Below, piece after piece: positions 40,792 through 52,092 of a DNA stretch of 64,000 bases. Source of the stretch: Zarea fungicola (Eukaryota > Ascomycota > Sordariomycetes > Hypocreales > Cordycipitaceae); contig FWCC01000300.1 in NCBI GenBank assembly GCA_900169235.1, positions 1 to 64,000 on the forward strand, in the 5' to 3' direction. Position 1 is the first letter of the stretch. The number at the start of each line of letters is the position of its first letter. The translations under genes and the position numbers were made by a program. Below the pieces are notes generated by a model. It did no database searches. It saw only the letters and a program-made list of their open reading frames with translations, and was not told the DNA's origin.

Positions 40792-42125
40792 TCACATGTT
40801 GGAAATGCCGTTCCCTTGGTCCACAACATTGTCTGAGAGGTTGATGAGCAGTTGAGCGAGGCACCGCTTAGTGGCGGCGTCATCTCGAAGAACCGAGGAG
40901 AATGTAGCATCACGAAGGGGCTCGGGTAGGCATTGACGTAGAGCTTCGCGGGCTCTGGCGTTGTCACTCAATCTGTACAGTAGTGTTAAAATAAAACGTT
41001 GCATTAAAGTTTGCATCGGCCATATGGATAATGACATACCGAAGAAAGCAGCGCACGACGTGTTTGAGCAAACGAGCTGTCTGGGATTCGACGAGCTGAG
41101 CAACCATATTGCTCAGGACGGTGCCAACGGCATAGAAACGCTCATAGGTGGCGCAGATGTAGTTGAGACCGTTGTCATCGAGCAAAATTTTCTGCACAAT
41201 AAAGATGGCGACAGTCTTGCTAAGTTCTGAGCCAGTCTCCATGATTCTGAGACAAAGAGGAATAATCTCTGTCGTCAGCAGGAAATTAATGACTTCTGTA
41301 GAATCGTTCTTGACGAGGGCGCCAATGACACCGAGGCTGGTAAGGCGCAAGTATTCAAAAGGTCGCGACTTGGAAGTAGTGTTGAGGAACGGGTAGAGAA
41401 ACAACGGGATATGCGCTACACAATTGCAGAGTTAGTACGCCTCTTTATCTCGTACACTGTAGCGAGCAAAATTTGAACGAACCACTGAGGAAAAGGGTGC
41501 GAGTGTCGTTGTGCGATGCGACACACTGCAACAGGGCGAGCGCATTGCAGACGCGGTTTGAAGCGGCTGCAGTAAGCTGGGAAGGGTTAAGTAGTGTGTA
41601 CACGGAGATGATTTCCTGAAGCAGAGAAGTCATGACACCTAGGAGAAAAGAAAAAAGTTAGTGTCAGACCACGGGAACGAGAGGGCAGCGAGTTTTGGCC
41701 GATGCCGTGAAGCATCCTGAGTGGCCAGAGAGGTAACGGGACATACCGAATGAATGCCACAGAATGAGGGCAAGCTCTGGAACCTGCTCACGCTTCTTGC
41801 TGAGCTCGAGTAGCGCAGCCTCACGAGTAGTCTCGTTTAAGAGGTCAGCAATGTAGGCCATGGTGCGTCGGTTGTCTTCGGAGATGTGTTCGTGGCCGCC
41901 ATCCTGGTGGCTAGCATTTTGGTTACCCGCATTATGATTATTGGAGGCGAGGCGGCCATAGTGCTGCTGCTGCTGCTGCTGTTGGGACTGTTGCTGCTGC
42001 TGCTGGATAGCTGACGCGCCATTGCCTTGCTGAAGATGTTGGTGGTGTCCAGATTGCTGCTGCATCCACGACGTTTCATTGTGGCTGAACTGTGGATGTC
42101 CGTAGACATGCGCCGATGGCATCAT
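40792..42125 (-). CDS. CNOT9/Rcd1 (Caf40) subunit of CCR4-NOT
   Basis: Four exons on the minus strand: 42125-41747, 41638-41483, 41415-41040 and 40972-40792; introns of 108, 67 and 67 bp. The product is 363 residues. The N-terminal ~75 residues are Gln/His/Asn-rich with a poly-Q run at about 41-54. From about residue 80 comes the highly conserved armadillo-repeat Rcd1 domain, with family-typical stretches such as [43 protein letters not shown] and [20 protein letters not shown]. Caf40/CNOT9 binds NOT1 and recruits mRNA-specific repressors in the cytoplasmic deadenylase complex; in fission yeast rcd1 is needed for nitrogen-starvation-induced differentiation. The start chosen is the MMPSAH methionine pair; an in-frame codon at 42167 is not ATG-conserved. 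Intron 2 uses an unusual GTTCGT donor. Confidence 0.95.
41961..42005 (-). repeat. CAG-type repeat encoding poly-Q in CNOT9
   Basis: Two blocks of CTG on the plus strand (41961-41983 and 41991-42005) encode glutamine runs, interrupted by one serine, in the N-terminal tail of CNOT9. Trinucleotide repeats of this kind vary in length and add a prion-like, disordered segment outside the conserved armadillo fold. Confidence 0.85.
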
Positions 42126-43289
42126 GATGGGCAACCTTTGCGATTCGAGATTCAACGAGAGGCGCAACTAATTATTTTGCGTCTTTGAGCGGCCAGAGGC
42201 GCAGTTAATTTCGAGAGGCAGAGCGCGGTGTCGAGAGCCGGGAGACGGTTTGCGATGACGGGAAAAAGGCGGGGATTCGAATGGGGTTGATGAGTGTGTT
42301 TGTGTGCGAACGTGTGCGCGTGCAGCAGGCCGGTTCAGGTCAGAAACGAGGAGCGGCAACGCGCAGGAATTAATGAGACGAGGCGGGGGAGGGCGAGGCG
42401 ATCGAGTAGCACAATGGTGAGTACTGGGTGTTGAGGTGGGCTGACGAGTTGATGTAGCCGTTTCAAATTGTCGGAGAAGCTTTTGGGTTGGGGAACGAGG
42501 TGAAAACAGCTGGCAAAAGCTCGGATTGCAAGGGAGTGACCAAGCAAGCGAGTGAGTGACCACAGAAGGCTTTAAGCTTTGGCAAGAGGCGCGGGTGCAC
42601 GGACCATGTAGAAGTATTTTGTGAGCTAATTTTCGTGAAGAGGTACAAAAGCAATTTCGGAATGCAGAGATGCTTAGTCTGCTTCATAGCTGGCAGGGGG
42701 CGCTACAAGTATTCCGCCTACTAATGTACCGGTTTTTACCTAGGACTGGTGCATGGTAGCCGTCATCCCAAAAAAGACAAAAGAAGAAAAGGTACTTTCC
42801 TTCGCGACCACCTGTCTAACAATGCATAGGTACCCCAGTAGGCAGCACCAACGGGCGCTTCAATGCTGCCTTCATCGCCCATACACACTTGCGGCAGCAA
42901 GGCTCCCCCTTCGCCGTCTTAAATCTGCAGTGCTCGCCTTCTTCCACAAGCAATTCTTTCGTATTAAAGACTATGCTAATACCAGGCTAATGCTTCCCCC
43001 CCTTCCTAAATTGACCAGAGAACAAATAAAAAGACGAGACAAAAGAAGGCCAAGAAAGGAAATGTGTCGAAATATCTAAGAGGTTCCCTAGTAGTCCCAT
43101 GCAATATTCATGACTGCTATCTAGCTTGCTGAAATGCATTCTTGCAAATTATATTAGAGCGCTAACCATTGCGCTTCGCAAACAGACAGTCGCTTTGAAA
43201 TAACTCCAAATGGTTCCTTCTACCACCCCATAATCGTGTACCCAAAAGAAATGTTCCTCATCTGCTCAACTGCTTTTTTTTTTTTCAAC
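42126..43289. other. Intergenic: KIN1 3' end and CNOT9 promoter
   Basis: Both flanking genes are on the minus strand, so this interval contains the KIN1 3' UTR and the CNOT9 promoter and leader. A T13 run (43273-43285) sits within 20 bases of the KIN1 stop codon. No other coding region is supported. Confidence 0.6.
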
Positions 43290-46200
43290 TTATAGCTTAA
43301 GTTCCTTGAGGATCTGGTCCGCCATGTTCTTGAACTGCCAAGTGTTGCCTTCCATGCGCTTGAACTGGATGCCATGGAGCGACAGCAGTGGCACCTTGAC
43401 AATAAAGATTTCAAACTCCAAAATCATGCTACCACCGAGGTCACTCTGCACCTGTGTACTAGTCTCGCCCGGTGCTCGTCGTGATGCCCCCCCATTTCTT
43501 CGAGGAATGCTGTCTACAGACGTTTCCGAGTTGGAGTAGCTGCGGTCTCTGTCACTTCTCTCCCGATCACTGCGATCTCTGTCCGAACGCCCTGGTGTAC
43601 GTGGGCTGAGAGGACCTCTATCTGAGTCGTCCCTGTCATCGCCGCGTCGCAGCCCTCCAAAGCTGAAACGACGTCGGTGTCCCACGGATTGCCCGCCGGA
43701 CGTGCCAGGTGGGTCTTGGACCTTGTTGAGATCTATACTCGGCGAGTGTCTGCAGCTAAAGCCGCCCTTAATTTCTGTGTAATCGACATTCAGCTGGTTC
43801 AGGACCCTGCGTATCTCTGATCGAATGGCGGGAACCGACTTGCCAGATGTCGTCGACACGCTGAACAGGCCCTTCAAGAAAACAGGTTTGGCCAGCTCGC
43901 TCGTTCCTAGCCGCTCAGTGGACTGTCCGCTCTGTTCAATTTCCCCGTCTGTCTCTTCAGGGACATTGGATTCCAATGTAGCCTCTCTTTTCTGGCGGCG
44001 TCGCTGTACGCTCTCTCGGCGCGCGTGGCCCAGAGACTTTGCTCGCATCGTCATTGACTGGGAATGCCCATGGCCCCTGTAGCCACTTCTTGACTCGTCA
44101 TTCTCCACGGATTGGTCGCTACCACTAGTAACTGCCTGTTCCCGTGCGACCCGTCCCGCATCACGGCGGCGCATGTCACCTGAATTCACACTGGTCGACC
44201 GCCCTAGGCCCGATTTACTAGATCTGCCTCCAGACGATAGCGGCGGACTAAGCAGCTCCTTGTGATATTGCTGACTTCCGCCTGAGCGAAGTTCCTCGGG
44301 GTCCGCGCGCGCTCGGCGTATGCTGAAGCTCTTTCGCGGAGGGACAGGCGATGATTCTGGAGGAGACTGTACCTGCACCATAGGCGGGTGTGATCGGTCT
44401 CTCTCATGGCGCTGCGGCTCCCGACGCTTGCGAGTGCTGAAACGGCGAAGAAGCCCTGCCGCAGTTCCTTCCTTCTTTGGCGTTGGCTCAACCTTGTCTG
44501 ATGATTTCTGCTTTGACTGTTTGACAACATCAGGCTCATCCTCTTCTCCGTGAGTACGAGCACGTGGTCGTGTTCGGCCACCAGTCGGTCTTTCTCCAGG
44601 CATCTCGAATGTGGCAGCGTTTGTGTGAGCAGCCTTTGGAGGAGCCAGCTCTGGCATGGTCCCAATAGGCCGGTCGCGCAGATCACGATCGCGATCACGC
44701 TCATAATCTCGATCCCTATCCCGGTCCCGGTCCCGGTTCCGGTCCCTATCATGCTCTCGGTCTCTTTCACGCTCCTGCTCTCGCTCTCGCTCTCGCTCTC
44801 GCTCTCGCTCTCGCTCACGCTCACGCTCGCGCTCTTTCTGCTTCTCCTTGTCCTTGGCACTAGACTGTGGCTGGGTGAGCATGCTCTCTTGCTCTCTCGC
44901 CTGCTTCTCCCGCACAAGGTAATAGATGGATAGTAGAGGGTTAAATGCATTTAGAGGATCGGTGCCCAGGTGCAGAGCATCAGAGCTAGGGTGCGTGAGG
45001 GTGTCGCGGCTAGCAGAGCCAGAGTTACGGCGCTTGTAAAAGTCAAAGCCAAAGCTCTTCTTCTTTTCCACTTCAGGCGTAAGCTGTAATAGCTTTTTCT
45101 CTCGGTAGTACAGCTTGACAGCTTGCTGGTACTCTTCCGACTCAATGATTTTTGTTAACTGGGCATTGATGCTCTCTGGAGAGCCAAAATTGAAGCCTTG
45201 CATGGCGTGTACGACCTCCGATTCCAAAGGCAACGCCAATGGCTCGCGAACAGGCAGGTAGTTGTCTGGGGGTCCGCTGTAGCCCTTAGTCATCCACGGA
45301 TGGCTCATGACCTCTTGCATCGTCGCACGCTGTTTCGGATCGGTGACAAGCATCCTTGACATGATGTGCTTGCATTCTACAGGGACAAGTTAGCGTAGCA
45401 AAGGGGCAAAATGTAAGATATGGTGAAACATACCACTTGATAGCCAACTGGGGTAATCAACAAGACCCTTCTTGATCTTGGCGTGAAGAGCAGGCATGCT
45501 ATGGTCGTCAAACGGTACTTTGCCACAGACGAGCACATAAAGAACAATACCAAAACTCCAGACGTCGACTTCGGGTCCAGTGTAAGCTCTGGCCTGTAGC
45601 AGCTCTGGAGCGGCAAAATACAGGCTGCCACAGAATGTCTTGAGATGGCCTCGGGGGGCAAAGAGGTTGCTCAGGCCAAAATCGATAATTTTGATGTCTC
45701 CAGTCTTGCTAATGAGTATGTTCTCGATTTTGAGGTCGCGGTGGACGATGCTGTTGCGGTGGCAATAGTCGAGGGAGCTCGCGATTTGGCGACTAAACTT
45801 GCGTGCCTGCTTTTCTTTGAGCTTGCCATGAGAAATAATGTAGTCGAGCATCTGGCCCCCGTTGACAAACTCAAAGAGCATGTACCAGTGGTAATTCGTA
45901 CGAACAACATCGCGCAAACCGCAGATGTGTGGGTGGTTGAGTAGTGTGACAATGGCAGCCTCGCGGGCGGTGCGAATTTCTTTGGACTGGTCGGCGCGCT
46001 CTTTATCGGCACGGCTCTGATGATTATCTTCGGTCGAACCGCGAGGAATAATTTTGCAGGCGACCTGAGGTCGAGAAAGAAAGCAAATGGTTAGTTTATA
46101 TGTGGGGTCTGGTGATGGGGGCGTACCAGATTCCGGGTGGATGGAGAATGGGGGTTAAGGAATAGGGGAGGGGGTTTGGAGAGAACGAACCTGTTCGCTA

Positions 46201-46820
46201 CCGTCTTCCTTGCGAGCGAGCTTTACCTTGCCCATGCTGCCGGCACCGATGGTCTTTCCAAGAATCCATTTGCCAGACTGAGTAGGGATGGTGGTGCGGG
46301 AGCGCGATTGCTTGGACCCATGATGGGAAGCCTGGCCGTCGCCCGCGTGCGAGGAGCGGCCATGGGACGAGGATGGCGGCGCGGCATTGGATGCCGCAGC
46401 AGCAGAAGGCATATCGGGCGGTGGATGAATTCGAGGATGACTGGAGCGAGAGCTGCTGCGTCGATGAGGGCGGTTGGGGTCAAGGACCCTGGGGAGGTCG
46501 CGGCTTGGACTGCGCTTGGAGTGAGAGGTTATGCGCGTCTTGCCGTTATAGTCATGTTGGGGTGGCGGTACGTTTTTGGCAGAGCGATGCGAGGAGGAAG
46601 CGCGGCGCAACAGTTGAGAGCGCGGTGCTTGGTGGTAACTGGGAGAGGCAGAGGCAGAAGCGGAAGCAGAAGGAGAATTTGTAGAGGCTGATGCAGCAGT
46701 CGAGGGACGTGATGGGTATGATGGATCTCTGTCTCTGCGAGTGGAATAAGACCGGGATGGTGGCGCCCGCGAGGTCGAGGCGTGCGAAAGATCGGAGCCT
46801 GGGGGCGCTGTCGTCGTCAT
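43290..46820 (-). CDS. KIN1: Ser/Thr protein kinase, Kin1/PAR-1 (MARK) family
   Basis: Three exons on the minus strand, 46820-46191, 46064-45434 and 45376-43290, with introns of 126 and 57 bp, give 1115 residues. A Ser/Pro/Arg-rich disordered N-terminus (1-183) precedes the kinase domain (about 184-450). Visible elements: glycine loop IGAGSMGKV, catalytic lysine K214 in VACK, HRD at 318-320, DFG at 338-340, activation-loop Thr353 in LKTFCGS and APE at 362-364. Then a long linker with an Arg-Glu/Arg-Asp repeat at about 600-657, a Ser/Arg-rich middle, and a C-terminal KA1 domain (about 1010-1115, ending QILKELKL), which binds acidic phospholipids in this family. Kin1 kinases act at the cell cortex in polarity, exocytosis and ER stress (HAC1 mRNA processing in yeast), and T353 is the usual upstream-kinase site. 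The first intron has a GTTCGT donor. Confidence 0.95.
44690..44835 (-). repeat. RE/RD-coding hexamer repeat inside KIN1
   Basis: Repeats of TCTCGC-like and CGGTCC/CGATCC-like hexamers on the plus strand encode alternating Arg-Glu and Arg-Asp dipeptides in the linker of the kinase. The tract is near-exact in its central part, so it probably changes length by slippage in hexamer steps, keeping the frame. Confidence 0.85.
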
Positions 46821-48953
46821 GATGGGCCTCTAGGGAGGGGAGAGGGGAGGTCGACAATTTGGGCTTGAATAATGGCCGCGTGCGAGCGAAGCAAGACGAA
46901 AATGGACAATGCCTGGATGACACGACTGTCGGGGGAGGTAGCTTGCAATATTTTACTGTTATTTGTTTTTGGTTTCTTTTTTCCTTTTCTCCTCGCTCCC
47001 TCTGGTTGATTGTCCTTGCCGGGTCGAGCCTCTTTTTATTAATGCTTTTTGTTTGCAAGGTTACCCGCGATGTGACCTGCAGTTGTACCACTGGTACCTG
47101 CGGAAAGCTGCAGGTAAAGGGGATCTGTAGGTACTGTACCTGGACGGGGCAAATCACTGGGTTGAGTAAGTAGATACGACAGGTACTTAGTAGTAGTAGG
47201 TAGGCAGCTAGTGAGTTACTGGCATCGCAAAACTGCTGTGGAAATGGCGGCCTTTTCTGGCATTGACTTTTGTTTGTGCCTGCTTGATCTGATTTATTGA
47301 TTCTTGTCGTCCGACCGACCGACAATGTTTCGTCCTAAACTGGAAGAAGTACCTGTTTGCTGGCGTTGATGGGGCTGATGCAGTGACTCGCGAAGCTGGT
47401 TAGTGAGTTGCTGCTCCTCGGGAGCTGAGCCTGTTTGCTGGCGTGTGTCAGGGATCTAACTATAGGCTTTGTTGGCCGGCCCTTTTTAGTGCAGCGTGGC
47501 CTCTAATTTGTACCTAGTGTAAGTACCTGTAGTTAATAATAACTTGTAAAATTGACATGAAGCAGGAGCCCATGAGAAAAACCTTATTACTTACCTGGGT
47601 GCCTGGGTACCTCAAATGCTGGTGGGGCCGCGCTCTGTGCTCAGTGCTCGCCTTGAGTGTAACGAGACAAGAACAAGGAACAGGATAAAACAAAATCAAA
47701 ATGAGCAGGGTTCTTCTGGGTCCAGCGCATGGAATAATATAGCGCAAATTAGTAAATGGCCACCATAGTACAGTATATTCTATGCGATTTAAAAAGAAAT
47801 ATTCAGGAGAAAGGGGCAATACTCTTACAGCGACGGCGCGGACCTAATCCACAGGCAAAAAGAAATCCCAACGACTATGCCGTGGCATGATTTTATTAGC
47901 CAACTCCTCAAGAATCGGTATTACCAGGTAACTAGCATTAGCTGCGCAAAGCTGTAGTAGCCGTCACTGGTACATTGGCACCTTGGTCCTTCCTCACTTC
48001 GGACTTGCTGCCTTGGCTTTGCCGGTAACAACTCACAGCTAATACAAGCTCGCGATGCCCAAGACAGCCAAGTCTGCCCCCGCACGTCATACTCGACAGC
48101 CAAATGAGTTTATTACGAGTGCCCGCAATGGCACTTCTCGGCATCATATACCAGCAACTGCCTCGTACTAAGTATAATATGGAGCTTACGCCACTCTGGG
48201 CGCTGTCACGATACCAGTTACTTTTGAAGCGATGTTGGTTGGATACCCAACCCACGTACTTGATAATTATTTTAGCAATCGTGGTCTGTACTATGTTACT
48301 TATTAAAACTGGATCGCGAGGCCTCTGAGTCTTGGATACGAAGATTTCTTCTTACTTTTACCTGCAGCAATATGCGTCGCACGGGTGCATGTGCGTCTGC
48401 GTAGTATAATTGGCTCCTTCATGCTTTCCCCCAAACTTGCTCTACCAAACTACTACCTAGGTAGTACCTTGAGAAAAAAAAAAGGAAAAAAAAGAAGAAG
48501 AAAAGAATTATATATATAGAGCTAATATATTGTAGCATTGAACCATATATGTAGTAGGCGAAATCTGCCACGGAGTCCTAGCCGGATGACGCTGTCCTCT
48601 TCCCACTATCAATTCAGATTGGATGTAAGTTGACAGTCTTCTACAGTAGTACCTACCCGTAGAGTCAACTACAGATCACAAGCAGCACAATAAGTGGAAT
48701 TAATACATTCATGGAATACATTCATGGAATACAATAATACAAGGAACCGCACTAACGGGACGTCAACTGTAGTCTTTATTCAAATGCATTCTTATCGATA
48801 AGGCTTAGCTGGGTGCATCCTGCCGAAGCTATCCACGACTCTCCACGCCTGCCAGGCTCTGCAAGAACAACTACTGAAGCGCCGAGACGCCTGCAAATGT
48901 GATTATAATTACCCCCTGCTGAGGGGCAGAGAAATTCACAATTCACAAGCGTC
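46821..48953. other. Divergent promoter region KIN1 / GPATCH1
   Basis: The 2.1-kb interval separates two divergently transcribed genes. It contains many short TAGGTA/GGTACCT elements (for example 47090-47215, 47510-47530), a perfect 16-bp palindrome TACTACCTAGGTAGTA (48451-48466), an A-rich stretch (48474-48507) and a tandem TACATTCATGGAA duplication (about 48706-48732). No coding region is supported. A pyrimidine-rich plus-strand tract near 46975-47010 lies in the presumed KIN1 promoter or leader. Confidence 0.6.
48451..48466. repeat. Perfect 16-bp palindrome with CCTAGG core
   Basis: TACTACCTAGGTAGTA is identical to its reverse complement. It is the most symmetrical member of the TACCTAGGTA-type short repeats scattered through the gene-dense half. 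Confidence 0.85.
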
Positions 48954-51062
48954 ATGTCTTCCTACAAGCGCTCCCGTACAACTTTCGAGGCGGATCATAA
49001 CGCGCCATACGCGCTTTTTGGCACACCTTTGCCAGACGAAACTGACCGTCGCGACGATGGGTCCTATCTGCCTCTTTGGAAGCAAGATGTGCGAGATGAT
49101 AGAGGCCGAAAGAGACTACATGGAGCATTTACCGGCGGCTGGAGTGCTGGGTAAGTTACTCGTCTCGCATCATCGCCACCAACACGACTAACCAGACCAC
49201 CTAGATATTACAACACAGTCGGGTCGAAAGAGGGCTGGACGCCGGCCACATTCGTCTCGAGTCGCAGTAACCGAAACAAGTCCGACCAGCGATCCATTGA
49301 ACAGCGAGCGCAAGAATTCATGGACGAAGAGGACTTAGCAGACGCGGAGGAAGCACGGCAGCTCAGCACCTCCCAAGCCTTTGCTGGCTTTGGCTCTTCA
49401 ACAGACGGGCAAGCGCACAACGGTAGCTTAATTGGTCTGTTCAAATCTGAGGGCGATACCATGGGTCTAAAGCTACTTCGCAGGATGGGCTGGAAAGACG
49501 GTCAAGGGATCGGGCCAAAAGTGCGACGCACGGCGCGAATGGAAACCAACATTTCCGTCAAGCCAGATGATGCTACCTACTTATTTGCGCCAGACGACTC
49601 GAGTATGATTCGATTCGTACGCAAAACAGATCGCATGGGCCTCGGATACCAAGGCGAAGCCAAGCTCACCAAATCACGAGTGGAAACGGATAGTAACGGC
49701 GAAGATGAAGACGAATTGCTTGGTCCTACGAAACTCTCAAATCTCGGAAGCAAACTAAGATCAAAGCGGAAGGTGCAGCGCGGGGGGATGGGTGTGGGAA
49801 TACTAAACGACAATGGCTCAGACGGGGAGGAAGACGCATACGAAATGGGGCCCAAAATTCGCTACAATCGCGTTATTGGCGGCGACAAGAAGAAAAAGAG
49901 CAAGGCCAATCCAGCCCTGGGATCTGGGCCAACTTTCCTGCCGAAGGGTGCTCGAGCTAGTGGGAGTTTGCGTCGCTGCCATGACGGCCGACTCCCGCTT
50001 GATGGATTCGTCTTGGCCAGGGTCGTGGAGGATTTGACGACCTTGCTGTCTAAATATGCACCTCTCGCCGTCCCTGAGGGCTGGGCTTCAGAAAAGATCC
50101 AAAGTGATGATTTGGAAGTGAGTGCCACGTACCAATCAGCTGCTGATGCCGCAAAGGAATCAAAGCTGGACCCCAAGGCCAGGGCTGCAATTTTGGGCGA
50201 AAAGGCGTTGCCAGGGAAGTCAGTCTTTGATTATCTATCGTCTAGTGCACGCGATAAACTGGCGACAGCGTCGGGGAAAGGCAACTTGCCTCCTGGCCTG
50301 GGCGAGGTACCTGCGGAATACGCGCTATCACTGGAGGAAAAGCTCAAGGCACTCTGGGACCAGGTACCCAAGGTTGATAGGGATACTGCAGTAGCAGCCA
50401 TTGCTAGAGGCTCCTCTGGACCGTATGCCGATGATGACGGGAAAAGAAATCGCTACCGGGCGTACCTGGAGCATGGAGCCAACCCCGATCGACCACTCCC
50501 AGCCAAACCGACGCGCATGACAGATGATGACTACCTGCGTGAGATGAATGAATTTTTCAACTGTGCTCGAATATTTAAGCCGATGACGGGCTTCATGGCC
50601 TCGCGGTTTACAACGGCAAAGACGACGCAACCCGCTACAATAGACAACTCCAAGGCTCGCGAGCTGGTGACACATCCAGAACCAAAGCTTAGTGACCCCG
50701 CTGAGGACGCAGCCAGAATTGGCATGTATGGCAGACTGACAAGATCTGTTCGAGATTTCTACCCGACGCGCTTATTGTGCAAGAGATTCAATGTGAAGCC
50801 GCCAGCGCATTCGCAGCCTGACGGCAACACGGATAGCTCAAACTCCTCTGGTACAGCTGATGCAGCACAGGAGACCAATACGCTTTTGCTTACACTAGGA
50901 AGTGCAACGGAGCACATGACTACGCAGCAGAGTACAGGGGAGGAGATGAAGCCTGTGCCGGCAAAAGTCGATCCAGAAAAGAATGATGCTGTCGAGGCCA
51001 GTACTGCGAGTGCGGACCTGCTCAAGGCTGTGTTTGGAGATAGCGATGAGGATGAGGATTAG
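48954..51062 (+). CDS. G-patch domain protein, GPATCH1 family
   Basis: Two exons, 48954-49150 and 49205-51062, with a 54-bp intron (GTAAGT...CTAG), give 684 residues. The N-terminal block around residues 58-92 (HGAFTGGWSAG, then YYNTVGSKEGWTPATFVSSR) matches the conserved DUF1604 segment of GPATCH1. The G-patch follows at about 149-190 (GLKLLRRMGWKDGQGIGPK). A later MYGRLTRSVRDFYP...LLCKRFNV segment is also typical of the family, and the C-terminus is acidic. GPATCH1-type proteins associate with catalytically active spliceosomes, and G-patches activate DEAH-box RNA helicases. The human protein is longer (about 930 residues). Nuclear location is expected. The ATG is the first in frame and sits shortly after an in-frame open leader. 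Confidence 0.93.
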
Positions 51063-52092
51063 AATGTATAGATTTATTGTTCTACCACATGATAGATACC
51101 CCCAAAATACAATCCAGGAGCCGCCCAAATAAAGGGTGGTTTTTGAATTGATCCAAGAATCACTCTATTTTTTATCAACGATGCAATGTGACTGTGTTTA
51201 TCACTCGAAGGGCTTTTACGCGGCTTCCTGCCTGACTACAACCATAGATGAATACGGTGCCTAGGTACATCAGCCCATTGTAGGCAGATACTAAGTACTT
51301 TGGCATATCTAACTTACCTAGGTAGGTACCTGGGTGCTGCAGTAAATCTTGCGTCACGGGGCATCAATCACCACAGGCGCATGTTTACATGTAACCGAAG
51401 CCTGCCCAAAATACTGCTGGGAGCCGGAACTTTGGAGGGGCTTCTCCAGGTGGCGCTAATTGGCGCCCACAGGTCAATTTAAGCACCACCAACCATTGCC
51501 AACCACTGACCATTGCCCATGGTCAACGGCTGGTTGCTTTCCCCACCCTGTCTGGTGCTGTCCCTCTCCTCTCGCCTTCATTTCATCTCCAACATCACCA
51601 TCTAACTATTCAGCACTCGACTTAGGACGTCTATTGATAGGCTCATCGCACAATCTCCTTGTCCTCCTCTTACAGACGATTTGTCAAATTTTAGGCTGTC
51701 CGGTTTTTTCTTCTAGATTGCGTCTTGTCTAGGATAACCTGACGACCAGAACACATTCAGCCATCAGTGTGCCCACCGCTATTGCGATCTGTGCACCATC
51801 CTGAGAATCATCCACATTCGCCCCGACCGACGTCCATCCAATAGCATATACAACCCGGTTGTTGTCGCACCGTATCATCTCAACGATTTATAACTCTGCC
51901 AATTACCCGATGACGATTTGAAGCCGGCTCCCGCTCCCTGTCGTTTTTGAGCCAAGCTAGTCTTGCTCACCGTACTATAACAGTCCTGCAACTGTAACAC
52001 TGTCTTGTTTGCATTTTTTTGCCGTCGCGCCGCGCCGGCAACCCTGTCTTTGCTCTCCGACCATAGACGTGCAACACCCTTAATCCGCCGCA
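51063..52092. other. Intergenic GPATCH1 - WHI2
   Basis: About 1 kb holding the GPATCH1 3' UTR and the WHI2 promoter and leader. CCTAGGTA-type elements occur at 51259-51267 and 51312-51334. The part from about 51500 is pyrimidine-rich, as expected of a fungal leader. Two ATGs here (51519 and 51909) open short frames that do not join the downstream coding frame in any obvious way. Confidence 0.55.

Noticed and set aside
44550..44933. 127-codon frame with long Leu-Ser and Val-Pro repeats
   Set aside because: It is the antisense reading of the RE/RD-coding repeat in KIN1, so the hydrophobic repeats are an artefact of the DNA repeat.
46137..46691. 184-codon open frame antisense to the KIN1 N-terminus
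   Set aside because: It is the complement of GC-rich Ser/Pro/Arg codons in KIN1 exon 1 and intron 1; no motif is visible.
46552..47325. 257-codon frame on the KIN1 strand overlapping its start
   Set aside because: It starts at TTG, is out of frame with KIN1 and looks like translated leader sequence; no domain.
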